Assembly: GCF_003259745.1 (NCBI RefSeq) | Contig: NZ_QLMC01000001.1 | Span: 558,001-622,000 of the forward strand | Source of the DNA: Larkinella arboricola | GTDB lineage: Bacteria > Bacteroidota > Bacteroidia > Cytophagales > Spirosomataceae | Length of the DNA: 64,000 nucleotides | Direction of reading: 5' to 3' | Shown here: positions 1 through 7,391 of the stretch, piece by piece | Layout: the number at the start of each line of letters is the position of its first letter | Numbering within the stretch: position 1 is the stretch's first letter | Program-made: the position numbers and the translations under genes | The notes under the pieces: model-generated | Seen by the model: the letters and a program-made list of their open reading frames with translations, nothing else | What the model was told of the DNA's origin: nothing | The model's database searches: none

Positions 1-398
1 CGGTGGGGGCCGTTACGGCGAAAAATGACGAACATCTGGTAGCATCCTTCTCGAATTATGGCCGTAAAACCGTGGATGTGTTTGCACCCGGTATGTCAAT
101 TTACTCGACCACGCCGAAGAACGGTTACGACAACCTGAGCGGTACGAGCATGGCGGCTCCGGTCGTCACCGGTATTGCTGCGGTGTTGAAGTCGTACTTT
201 CCGAAACTGACGTATGCGGACCTGAAACGAATCATCGAAAAATCGGCGGTGGTGCAGAATCGGAAGGTGCTGCGTCCCGAATCCGACGAACTGGTGGATT
301 TTACGGAGTTGTCGAAAACCGGAGCCATTGTGAATCTGTACGAAGCCGTCAAACTGGCGCAGGCCGAAGAAGCTGCGTCTGCTGAGAAAAAAGGCTGA
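1..398 (+). CDS. S8 family peptidase (subtilase), C-terminal fragment
   Basis: This is the end of a subtilisin-like serine protease whose N-terminus lies before the window. The reading frame enters at base 3 and stops at 396-398. The GTSMAAP motif carries the catalytic serine (codon 147-149), and it is preceded by the typical strand in which the protein is said to be placed outside in such families (DVFAPG, then YSTTP). The catalytic Asp and His must lie upstream. The last residues after the peptidase fold are Ala/Glu/Lys-rich with no sorting domain visible, so the enzyme is probably periplasmic or secreted by a plain signal peptide. A shared hairpin terminator follows, and the next gene converges on it. 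The family call is firm; substrate is unknown. Confidence 0.93.
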   Translation, partial: VGAVTAKNDEHLVASFSNYGRKTVDVFAPGMSIYSTTPKNGYDNLSGTSMAAPVVTGIAAVLKSYFPKLTYADLKRIIEKSAVVQNRKVLRPESDELVDFTELSKTGAIVNLYEAVKLAQAEEAASAEKKG

Positions 399-417
399 CG
401 GTTTCAATAGTACTAGT

Positions 418-457
418 AAAAGGAGCACTAGCGAATCAGGCTATGTGCTCCTTTTTT
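418..457. terminator. Rho-independent terminator between convergent genes
   Basis: An 11-base stem (AAAAGGAGCAC pairing with GTGCTCCTTTT) encloses a 16-base loop and runs into T-rich sequence on the plus strand and an A-run that serves the minus strand. It sits between the subtilase stop at 398 and the convergent acyltransferase stop at 477, so it can end both transcripts. Confidence 0.8.
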
Positions 458-476
458 GTTTGAGCGAAAACCGTAG

Positions 477-1712
477 TTACAGCTTCAGTCGGATTCCGGC
501 TTTGCCCAGCAGACGCGTTATCCAGACGCAGAGCAGTGCAAACAGAAAGGACTTCAACAGGCCAATACCGCCCGTCAGCAGAAGTTGTGGCAGATGGATG
601 CCCAGAAAATGAGTCGTAGCGTAGGCAAAATAGGGAATCAGGTAGCAGAGCAGCGTGTCTGTACCGGCGGGTTTGATGAAGTTGAACCAGCGGCTTTGGC
701 CCCACACATCCGCAATCCAGTAAATAAGCGTAAAAGCGAGCAGCGTAAAAGCACTGCACAGAAACAGCCAGGCAGGCGTTTCGCCCAATTTGGCCAATCC
801 CCAATACGGTCGGGTCAGCATCGATAAACCGATCAGGACAATCGCTGTTGCGAGGAAAAGAAGCGTCATCTGCCGGTTATCGGCTTTTTTGCGGTAATAC
901 CGGAATAAGGTAGCAATCACCACACCGCCCAGGCTCAGGCCCACCAGCGTTCCGTTGCGGATGGCTCCCGGAATAAAATTGACGGCATCGGGAAGCAGGT
1001 CCGCGTGTGCAATCAGGCTTAACAGGGCAAAACCGGCCCAGGCCGCGATCAGGATGCCGATCCGGTTCCGGGCGAAAACCGTTACCAGGGCAGCCGCCAG
1101 ATACGACCACCCAATTAGCCCCAGAATACCCCACCAGTGCGTTTCAAAGCGCGTCAGTTGGCCGTCTTCCCCACCGCGATACAGAAACGCCAGCGTCAGC
1201 AGCGTGAGCCAGCCAACGGTTTTCAAGCCCATGACCAGGGTTTTCGGGGCCGATTTCGGGTATAAATTCCAGATCAGAATGAACGACAGACACGAAAGGA
1301 CGCTCCACAAAAGCCGTGACATTCCCGTTGCGGCTGCATGGATGGATTCACCGTTGACCAGAAAAACGCCCATCGTTAGCAACGCCAGCGACCGAAGCAG
1401 CACGTGTCCAACCAGTTGGCGGTCCGTATCGCCCTTTTTGCGCCGGTTATCAATGGCAAAAGGCAGCGACATACCGACGATGAACAGAAAGGCCGGGAAA
1501 ACCACATCGGACAGACCGATGCCGTCTACCCCGCTCGGTACGTGTTCAAGCCAGGCCGGAATGTTTTCCAGTGACCAGAGATCATTAACAAAAATCATCA
1601 GCACCATCGTCAGCGCCCGTAGAATATCGATGGCGTCAACCCGCGTCGGATTCGGAGTGCTCAAGGTGTTGGTTGCAGGGGATGCGGTTTCGGTCTTGTT
1701 GGTCATCGTCAA
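477..1712 (-). CDS. DUF5009 / HGSNAT-like membrane acyltransferase
   Basis: An integral membrane protein of 411 residues with about ten hydrophobic segments. The N-terminal block (R-x-DAIDILRALTMVLMIFVN, then LSDVVFPAFLFIVGMS) is the signature of the DUF5009 / YeiB / heparan-alpha-glucosaminide N-acetyltransferase group, which moves acetyl groups across the membrane onto sugars. The first 25 or so residues are Thr/Ser/Pro-rich and polar, so the true start could be slightly internal, but no better start is obvious. It follows the ThuA gene by 29 bases on the same strand and is probably co-transcribed with it, which fits a sugar-related role. Acceptor sugar cannot be told from sequence. Confidence 0.85.
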   Translation of the reverse strand: MTMTNKTETASPATNTLSTPNPTRVDAIDILRALTMVLMIFVNDLWSLENIPAWLEHVPSGVDGIGLSDVVFPAFLFIVGMSLPFAIDNRRKKGDTDRQLVGHVLLRSLALLTMGVFLVNGESIHAAATGMSRLLWSVLSCLSFILIWNLYPKSAPKTLVMGLKTVGWLTLLTLAFLYRGGEDGQLTRFETHWWGILGLIGWSYLAAALVTVFARNRIGILIAAWAGFALLSLIAHADLLPDAVNFIPGAIRNGTLVGLSLGGVVIATLFRYYRKKADNRQMTLLFLATAIVLIGLSMLTRPYWGLAKLGETPAWLFLCSAFTLLAFTLIYWIADVWGQSRWFNFIKPAGTDTLLCYLIPYFAYATTHFLGIHLPQLLLTGGIGLLKSFLFALLCVWITRLLGKAGIRLKL

Positions 1713-1741
1713 AGTTAGGTCAGCGGGTGATGGAGATAGGT

Positions 1742-2533
1742 TTATTGGTGGCCCGACGCCCAGAGAATGGCATTTCGGAAGATGGTTTTGAAGGCTTCGT
1801 TTTTGAACAAATCGGGATGATGGCCCATAAAGATGTATATATTCCGGGCTTTCATTTTCTCATTCGACCAGATGACGGGATGGTCGCCCCCCATTTTGAT
1901 GTCGGAGTCGGGCTCATAAGTCGATTCATCGACGGTTGCCAGTACCCTGACGTTTGGGCGCGGGTTTTTGTTGTAGGTATACCACTCTTCCTTTTCCACT
2001 TCGAAGGTGGGCGGTAGTCCTTTCAGGGCCGGGTGCGCTTTGGCCTCTACATGAACCGTCGCTTTGGCAAAACCGGGAATATAATTCTTGTACCGGATGC
2101 CGCCCATAAACTCCGAGAACCAGGGCCACATCGGATACCCGTCAAATTCGCCCAGTAGTGTGGCGTGGTGAAAACCGATCCAGCCGCCCCCTTTACCCTC
2201 ACGGATGTATTTTTTAAAAGCCGCCTTAGCCACATCAGTCCACCTATAAGGTGGGTAATTCAGTTGGATGAATACCTGATAGTTAGACAGGAAGGCGTCG
2301 TTAATAGGCTCCGTATTTTCGATGTAATCAATAGTGAAATTTTGTTCCGTAGCCACCTTCTGAAGCCATTCTTTGGCCGCAGCCACAAAAGGCGCGTGGA
2401 CACCCCCGCCTTTTTCGGCCATTGCCAGGACCCGAAAAGCCGGTTTTTTGTTCTGACCACACGCCGTATGAATGAGAAGCGTAAACGCCATCAGACTATA
2501 AATTACTACGGAAATTAAGTGTCGTATTTTCAC
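1742..2533 (-). CDS. ThuA domain-containing exported protein
   Basis: 263 residues: a signal peptide (roughly residues 1-26, ending TACGQ, with a weak lipobox-like cysteine) followed by one ThuA domain, a class I glutamine amidotransferase-like fold found in trehalose-utilisation and sugar-oxidation loci of Bacteroidota. Seen motifs are the GGGWIGFHHA turn and the C-terminal IFMGHHPDLF block typical of the family. The biochemical reaction of ThuA proteins is not settled; some act as or with sugar 3-dehydrogenase pathway enzymes. It heads a minus-strand pair with the DUF5009 acyltransferase. A second ThuA domain occurs in this window at the N-terminus of the 22824-26273 fusion protein. Confidence 0.88.
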   Translation of the reverse strand: MKIRHLISVVIYSLMAFTLLIHTACGQNKKPAFRVLAMAEKGGGVHAPFVAAAKEWLQKVATEQNFTIDYIENTEPINDAFLSNYQVFIQLNYPPYRWTDVAKAAFKKYIREGKGGGWIGFHHATLLGEFDGYPMWPWFSEFMGGIRYKNYIPGFAKATVHVEAKAHPALKGLPPTFEVEKEEWYTYNKNPRPNVRVLATVDESTYEPDSDIKMGGDHPVIWSNEKMKARNIYIFMGHHPDLFKNEAFKTIFRNAILWASGHQ

Positions 2534-3091
2534 AGGTAAGGAGCTTTCGTTACGTAAACGTTCTGGTTAATTTATGTCATAAGTGACGTTATATAACCTG
2601 TCTTTAAACTTTGAAGGTAAATACCTCTACAAATAAATGGGCGGTAAGGTAATCGTTTATTTGTTAACATAACTAATGGACTAAGTGAATAGGCGCGTTG
2701 TGCAAAGGTACATTGCAGAAAAAGTATACCATTTAAATTCTAAAAAACACAATAACTTTCTTTAGTAGATGCGGTAGTGGGCCTTATTTTAAATTTTTCG
2801 TCTAACCCGTTGCAAACTTATAGGTAGATTTTAGAGGCTTTTGGCTGGTACGTTCGCCAAACGTGAAATTTATAAATTGATTGATAGAAGATGAAATTCG
2901 TTATCTAGTCGGCGCCTTAGAGAGTGTATTTAAACGGATTTGTTTTTCGGGATACAAGTCCAGAGAGGTAGGTGATGATTGGATTGATAAGCTGCTTTTT
3001 CAAGAGAACCAAAATATAATTTTGGAAAATAGGGTATTGGCCGCACAGTCTTGCATCTTTACTGGCAAATAGCAAAGCATTACCGTTTCGT
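2534..3091. other. Gene-free AT-rich region between divergent genes
   Basis: About 560 bases between the divergently transcribed ThuA and FecR genes. It holds a small perfect palindrome GTTATATAAC at 2588-2597 and the -7 box listed at 3017. A 63-codon frame at 2881-3072 has no family features and a TTG start, and I do not believe it. No sigma factor gene is present here, although FecR genes usually follow one. Confidence 0.5.
3017..3024 (+). promoter_or_regulatory. Candidate -7 box for the fecR-like gene
   Basis: TAATTTTG matches the Bacteroidota -7 consensus TAnnTTTG exactly and lies 67 bases before the FecR start codon. No convincing TTTG element is seen at the usual -33 distance, so this is a candidate only. 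Confidence 0.4.
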
Positions 3092-4216
3092 ATGCAGGAT
3101 TACCGGAATTTTGAGCCTGAAGAATTAGCGATAGATCTGTCTTTTCAACGTTGGAAACTGTTTAATGACCCCATTGCAAGCAATTTCTGGAAAGGTTGGC
3201 TGGTTGAAAATCCGGATAAAAAGGAACTGGTCGATAAAGCTTACTACCTGCTGAACACGCTCAATAATGCCTACTCGCAAACGCCTGATGACCGGATTTC
3301 GATTTCAGACCGGGAGATTCAGTACGAAATTCAGCGATTGCATCAATCAATCGACACCCAGCATGAGCCGGTGGTGAAGCGGCTTCGGTTTGCACCCTGG
3401 CAGTACGGAATTGCCGCCAGTATTCTGGTGATACTCGGCCTTTTCTGGCGGTATAGTATTCATCCTCCCTGCACCAAAGTTGACGTAACCTATAATGAAT
3501 TGATAACGCAGACATCCAGGCCGTTAATCGAGATAGGTAATCAGGATATAAAACCCCGTTTAGTAAGCCTGCCCGATGGGAGTACGTTGTTGTTAAAGTC
3601 GGGAGGGCGGATCAGTTATCCGAAAAATTTTCAGGAAAGTATCCGTGAAGTATACCTGACAGGTGAAGCATTTTTTGAAGTACATAAAGATCCATCGAAG
3701 CCATTTTATGTGTATTCCAAAGGGCTCGTAACGAAAGTTTTGGGGACCAGTTTTACCGTGCAGGCGTTTGAAAACGATAAGGAGGTTAAAGTGGTAGTTA
3801 AAACCGGAAAAGTGTCGGTTTTTGCCCGAAACGAGACCGCTTTAACGCAGCATAAAGAAGATACAAAGCTCGAAGGAATTGTTCTGACGCCCAACCAGCA
3901 GATTGTTTTTTCGCCAACCAGTACGCGCATTATCAAGAGTGTGGTTGAAGAACCGGCCCTGCTGCACGGAACAGCCCAGAATCAGCCGTTCCGTTTTAAA
4001 GGAACGCCCATTGCCGAGGTGTTTGCGACCCTCGAAAAATCGTACGGAATCAAGATTGTTTTCGATGAAGAAGTAATGAAGTCCTGCTATCTGACGGCTT
4101 CGCTGGACGATGAGCCGCTTTTTGAAAAACTGGATTTAATCTGTAATACAATCAGCGCCCGGTACGAACAACTGGATGCCCACATCATCATCGACAGCAA
4201 AGGTTGTGAGAATTAA
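3092..4216 (+). CDS. FecR family anti-sigma factor (DUF4974), orphan
   Basis: 374 residues in the standard Bacteroidota FecR layout: a cytoplasmic N-terminal region of about 105 residues that would bind an ECF sigma factor, one transmembrane helix near residues 110-127 (YGIAASILVILGLFW), a periplasmic FecR domain (LPDGSTLLLKSGG, then VYLTGEAFFEV, VLGTSFTVQAF), and a C-terminal DUF4974 (FRFKGTPIAEVFATLEKSYGIKI). Such proteins hold a sigma factor inactive until a SusC/TonB-type transporter signals. Here there is neither a sigma gene before it nor a SusC/SusD pair after it, so partner and signal must be encoded elsewhere; an unpaired ECF sigma gene lies at 22000-22620. Domain assignment is firm, the pairing is inference. 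Confidence 0.92.
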   Translation: MQDYRNFEPEELAIDLSFQRWKLFNDPIASNFWKGWLVENPDKKELVDKAYYLLNTLNNAYSQTPDDRISISDREIQYEIQRLHQSIDTQHEPVVKRLRFAPWQYGIAASILVILGLFWRYSIHPPCTKVDVTYNELITQTSRPLIEIGNQDIKPRLVSLPDGSTLLLKSGGRISYPKNFQESIREVYLTGEAFFEVHKDPSKPFYVYSKGLVTKVLGTSFTVQAFENDKEVKVVVKTGKVSVFARNETALTQHKEDTKLEGIVLTPNQQIVFSPTSTRIIKSVVEEPALLHGTAQNQPFRFKGTPIAEVFATLEKSYGIKIVFDEEVMKSCYLTASLDDEPLFEKLDLICNTISARYEQLDAHIIIDSKGCEN

Positions 4217-4339
4217 AGCACAAGTGTCAGATTACCAGGCGATTTTATTAAAAAGTAGGCTGGTAATGAGTATAAAAAGCCGAAATTCACAATTTACATT
4301 ACAAGTTTATTATTCATCCATCTATTCTTTAATTTTCTA

Positions 4340-4804
4340 ATGAAACCACAACGCCGATCCCTTTTAAAACGACTCTTCGCTTCTGTAGCTGGTGTAACGG
4401 GCCTTGGTATGGCTGCCTCCAAAGCTGAAGCAAGTGTCGCTGCTCCGCAGAAGGAAGCCTTCAACGTCGTTACTGAACAGGATGTACCGCTATTTTCTGG
4501 CTCTACCAAGATGGGCAATCTGGTTTTTGTGGCTGGCAAAGGCTACCACAAGGAAGGTGACATCAAAGTTCATACGGATGAGGTGCTGAAAGAACTGGAA
4601 AAAGAACTGAAAAAAGCCGGTTCGTCGATGGAGAAAGTTCTGAAAGTAAACGTGTACCTGCACGATCTGAACGACTATAAAGGCATGAACGAAGTCTATA
4701 AAGGCCGGTTTGGCAGCAAACCGCCGGTACGGACAACCGTAGCGGTGTATGGTGGTGTTCCGGGCGACTCGCTGGTCGAAATGGATTGCATTGCCTACAT
4801 CTAA
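4340..4804 (+). CDS. RidA-family enamine/imine deaminase with Tat signal
   Basis: 154 residues. The N-terminus carries a twin-arginine signal (QRRSLLKRLF, then a hydrophobic stretch and an Ala-rich cleavage region near residue 32), followed by a complete RidA (YjgF/YER057c/UK114) fold. The conserved arginine that holds the substrate carboxylate is present (R131, in PPVRTTVAV), as is the closing EMDCIAYI strand. RidA proteins hydrolyse reactive 2-aminoacrylate-type enamines released by PLP enzymes; nearly all are cytoplasmic. Export by Tat and position directly before a Tat-exported PLP enzyme suggest it clears the enamine made by that enzyme in the periplasm. Fold call firm, role inferred. 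Confidence 0.92.
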   Translation: MKPQRRSLLKRLFASVAGVTGLGMAASKAEASVAAPQKEAFNVVTEQDVPLFSGSTKMGNLVFVAGKGYHKEGDIKVHTDEVLKELEKELKKAGSSMEKVLKVNVYLHDLNDYKGMNEVYKGRFGSKPPVRTTVAVYGGVPGDSLVEMDCIAYI

Positions 4805-4817
4805 GCCGAGTTTCCAT

Positions 4818-4847
4818 ACTCCCTCCCCGGTAACCGTGGGAGGGAGT
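4818..4847 (+). terminator. Hairpin between RidA-like and PLP enzyme genes
   Basis: A 10-base perfect stem (ACTCCCTCCC with GGGAGGGAGT) around a 10-base loop, followed within ten bases by ATTTTT. It lies in the 70-base gap between the two genes. It may reduce read-through so that the RidA-like gene is expressed above the genes that follow, or protect the mRNA end. Confidence 0.55.
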
Positions 4848-4874
4848 TGTCCTCATTTTTAGCTAACCCTTCAC

Positions 4875-6095
4875 ATGATCAGTAGAAGAAGTATACTCAA
4901 GCGATTATCAACCATGCCGCTGCTGGGCGGTTTGGTAGGCAGTGCCGTTCCCCTTCAGTCGGCGTTGGCATCTACCGTTGTGGCACCCCGGAATCTGGCC
5001 AAGGAACTCGGCATCCGGACGTTTATCAATGCCGCCGGAACCTATACCGCCATGACGGGTTCGCTGATGCCGGACGAGGTGATGGAAACCATCCAGGCGG
5101 CTTCGAAAGAGTTTATGATGCTCGACGAGGTGCAAACCAAAGTCGGTGCAAAAATTGCCGCCATCACCCATGCCGAATCGGCGGTTGTAACGGCGGGTTG
5201 CTTCTCGGCCATGACGCTGGGGCTGGCGGGTGTTCTGACCGGAATGGATCAGAAAAAAGTGGAAGCCCTGCCGCTGCTGGAAGGAACAGGCATGAAATCA
5301 GAAGTGATTATTCAGAAAGGCCACAATGTCGGCTACTCCCATGCGCTGACAAACACCGGTTGCAAAATAGTGTTTGTAGAAACCGTTGAGGACGTGGAGA
5401 AGGCGATCAACGAGAAAACGGCCCTGATGTGGTTTCTGAACATTCAGTCGGACAAAGGCAAAATCATGCACCAGGAGTGGTTGAATCTGGCCAAAAAACA
5501 TAACATCCCGACGATGATCGACATTGCCGCCGACGTGCCGCCAGTCGAAAACCTCTGGAAGTTCAACGATATGGGCTTTGACCTGGTTTGCGTCTCGGGC
5601 GGAAAAGCCATGCGTGGCCCGCAAAGCGCCGGTTTGCTGATGGGTAAGAAACACCTGATCGACGCGGCCCGGCTGAGTATGCCCCCCCGCGGCTCAACCA
5701 TTGGCCGTGGCATGAAAGTAAACAAGGAGGAGGTGCTGGGTATGTACGTAGCCCTTGATCGGTTCGTCAAGCTGGATCAGAAGAAAGAATGGCAGATGTG
5801 GGAAGACCGCGTAGCGCACATTTCCGATACCGTTAAAAAAGTGAACGGGGTCAAAACCGAAACCTTCCGGCCCGAACTGGGTAACCATACGCCGACCCTC
5901 CGGATTACCTGGGAACCTGCCAAAGTGAATCTGACGGCAAAATCTCTTCAGGAGAACCTGCGCAATGGTGATCCGTCGATTGAGATTGTTGGCGAACAAA
6001 ACGGTGTTAGCCTGACTACCTGGATGCTCAAACCCGGACAGGAGAAAATCGTAGCCAGCCGATTGAAAGAAGAACTATCCAAAGCCGCCGTGTAA
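4875..6095 (+). CDS. SelA/DgaE-like PLP-dependent lyase with Tat signal
   Basis: 406 residues. A twin-arginine signal (SRRSILKRL, hydrophobic core to about residue 33) precedes a complete aspartate-aminotransferase-fold enzyme of the SelA-like group (COG1921: selenocysteine synthase paralogs, D-glucosaminate-6-phosphate ammonia-lyase DgaE). The PLP lysine is K244 in VSGGKAMRGPQSAG, and the DIAADVPP strand gives the cofactor-binding aspartate. In other bacteria such enzymes sit beside COG3964 amidohydrolases, exactly as here. It is not a selenocysteine synthase: no selC or selB is nearby and the family context is catabolic. Tat export would carry the folded enzyme with PLP bound. It ends 4 bases before the amidohydrolase start, so the two are co-translated. 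Substrate unknown. Confidence 0.88.
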   Translation: MISRRSILKRLSTMPLLGGLVGSAVPLQSALASTVVAPRNLAKELGIRTFINAAGTYTAMTGSLMPDEVMETIQAASKEFMMLDEVQTKVGAKIAAITHAESAVVTAGCFSAMTLGLAGVLTGMDQKKVEALPLLEGTGMKSEVIIQKGHNVGYSHALTNTGCKIVFVETVEDVEKAINEKTALMWFLNIQSDKGKIMHQEWLNLAKKHNIPTMIDIAADVPPVENLWKFNDMGFDLVCVSGGKAMRGPQSAGLLMGKKHLIDAARLSMPPRGSTIGRGMKVNKEEVLGMYVALDRFVKLDQKKEWQMWEDRVAHISDTVKKVNGVKTETFRPELGNHTPTLRITWEPAKVNLTAKSLQENLRNGDPSIEIVGEQNGVSLTTWMLKPGQEKIVASRLKEELSKAAV

Positions 6096-6099
6096 GAGT

Positions 6100-7356
6100 A
6101 TGCAAAAAAAATCACTTTTCGCTCTTTTCATCGCCTGTGTCATCAGCAGTCTGGTGCAGGCCCAAACGTACAGCATCGTCATCAAAGGCGGTCAGGTCAT
6201 CGACCCGAAAAACAACATCAATGAGGTGATGGATGTGGCCATCAACAACGGCAAAATTGCGCTGGTGGCTAAAAATATTGACGCACGTCAGGGCAAACAG
6301 GTCGTCAATGCCAAAGGCATGTACGTCACGCCCGGTCTGATCGACCTGCACGGCCACGTTTATTTCGGCACCGAACCCAACCACTACCTCAGCAACGGTC
6401 TGACGGCCGTCGTGCCCGACGGTTTTACGTTTCGGGTGGGCATAACCACCATCGTTGATGCCGGTGGTGCGGGCTGGCAGTCGTTTCCGACGTTCAAGAA
6501 AAACATTATTCTTTCATCGAAAACCCGCGTCCTGTCGCTGCTGAACATTGTCGGTGAAGGTATGCGGGGGGGCGACTGGGAACAGGACACGACCGATATG
6601 GACCCCAAAATGGCGGCCGCCATGGCGCTGGGAAACCCCAACGATGTGGTCGGGTTTAAAGTGGCGCACTATATGGGCGGCACCTGGACACCCGTCGATC
6701 GGGCCGTACAAGCCGGAAAACTGGCGAATATGCCGGTGATGGTCGATTTCGGGATGCACAACCCGCCGTTGTCGCTGGAAGAACTGTTCATGAAACACCT
6801 ACGCGCTGGCGACATTTTCACGCATACGTATACCCTGCTGGATAACAATGTTCGGGAAACGATTGTGGACGAAGCCAGCGGGAAAGTAAAACCGTTTGTC
6901 TGGGAAGCCCGCAAAAAAGGCATTGTTTTCGACGTGGGATACGGCGGAGCCAGCTTCAATTACACGCAGGCCATTCCGGCCATCAAAGCCGGTTTTTATC
7001 CGACCACGATCAGTACCGACTTGCACACGGGCAGTATGAACGGTTCGATGAAAGACATGCTGAGCGTGATGTCCAAGTTTGTCGTTATGGGCGTTCCCGT
7101 TGCGGATGTGATCAAAGCCAGCACGTGGACCCCGGCGCAGGTCATCAAACGTGAAATTCTAGGCCATATGTCGGTTGGAGCTATTGCGGATGTGGCCATT
7201 CTGAACATGCGGGAAGGCAATTTCGGGTTCTACGATAAAACCGGCTACCGGATGGAAGGTAAGAAAAAATTCGAGTGTGAAATGACCATCAAAGGTGGCA
7301 GAATTGTGTACGATCTTAACGGAATCGCGAACCCGATTGTGGTAAGTCAAAATTGA
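6100..7356 (+). CDS. Exported amidohydrolase/deacetylase family metallohydrolase (copy 1)
   Basis: 418 residues: Sec signal peptide (residues 1-21, ending VQAQ) and a COG3964-type amidohydrolase TIM barrel. Metal ligands are all visible: H84-G-H86 (DLHGHVYFG), the bridging lysine in VVGFKVAHY, a histidine in GDIFTHTY, and the aspartate in STDLHTG. Characterised relatives hydrolyse acetyl esters or amides such as acetyl-(R)-mandelate, and their natural substrates are mostly unknown. The protein is a clear paralog of the product of 11169-12449. It starts 4 bases after the PLP enzyme stop, which argues that deacylation and PLP chemistry belong to one pathway. Confidence 0.9.
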   Translation: MQKKSLFALFIACVISSLVQAQTYSIVIKGGQVIDPKNNINEVMDVAINNGKIALVAKNIDARQGKQVVNAKGMYVTPGLIDLHGHVYFGTEPNHYLSNGLTAVVPDGFTFRVGITTIVDAGGAGWQSFPTFKKNIILSSKTRVLSLLNIVGEGMRGGDWEQDTTDMDPKMAAAMALGNPNDVVGFKVAHYMGGTWTPVDRAVQAGKLANMPVMVDFGMHNPPLSLEELFMKHLRAGDIFTHTYTLLDNNVRETIVDEASGKVKPFVWEARKKGIVFDVGYGGASFNYTQAIPAIKAGFYPTTISTDLHTGSMNGSMKDMLSVMSKFVVMGVPVADVIKASTWTPAQVIKREILGHMSVGAIADVAILNMREGNFGFYDKTGYRMEGKKKFECEMTIKGGRIVYDLNGIANPIVVSQN

Positions 7357-7391
7357 TCCTAATTCTCACTGTAGCTTTCTGAATCTTTTGA

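Noticed and set aside
955-1791. 278-codon frame on the plus strand, opposite the DUF5009 gene
   Set aside because: Composition is that of an antisense shadow (Arg/Pro/Ser-rich, no family), and the minus-strand gene is clear.
2881-3072. 63-codon frame in the gap before fecR
   Set aside because: TTG start, no family features, low-complexity AT-rich context; not a sigma factor.
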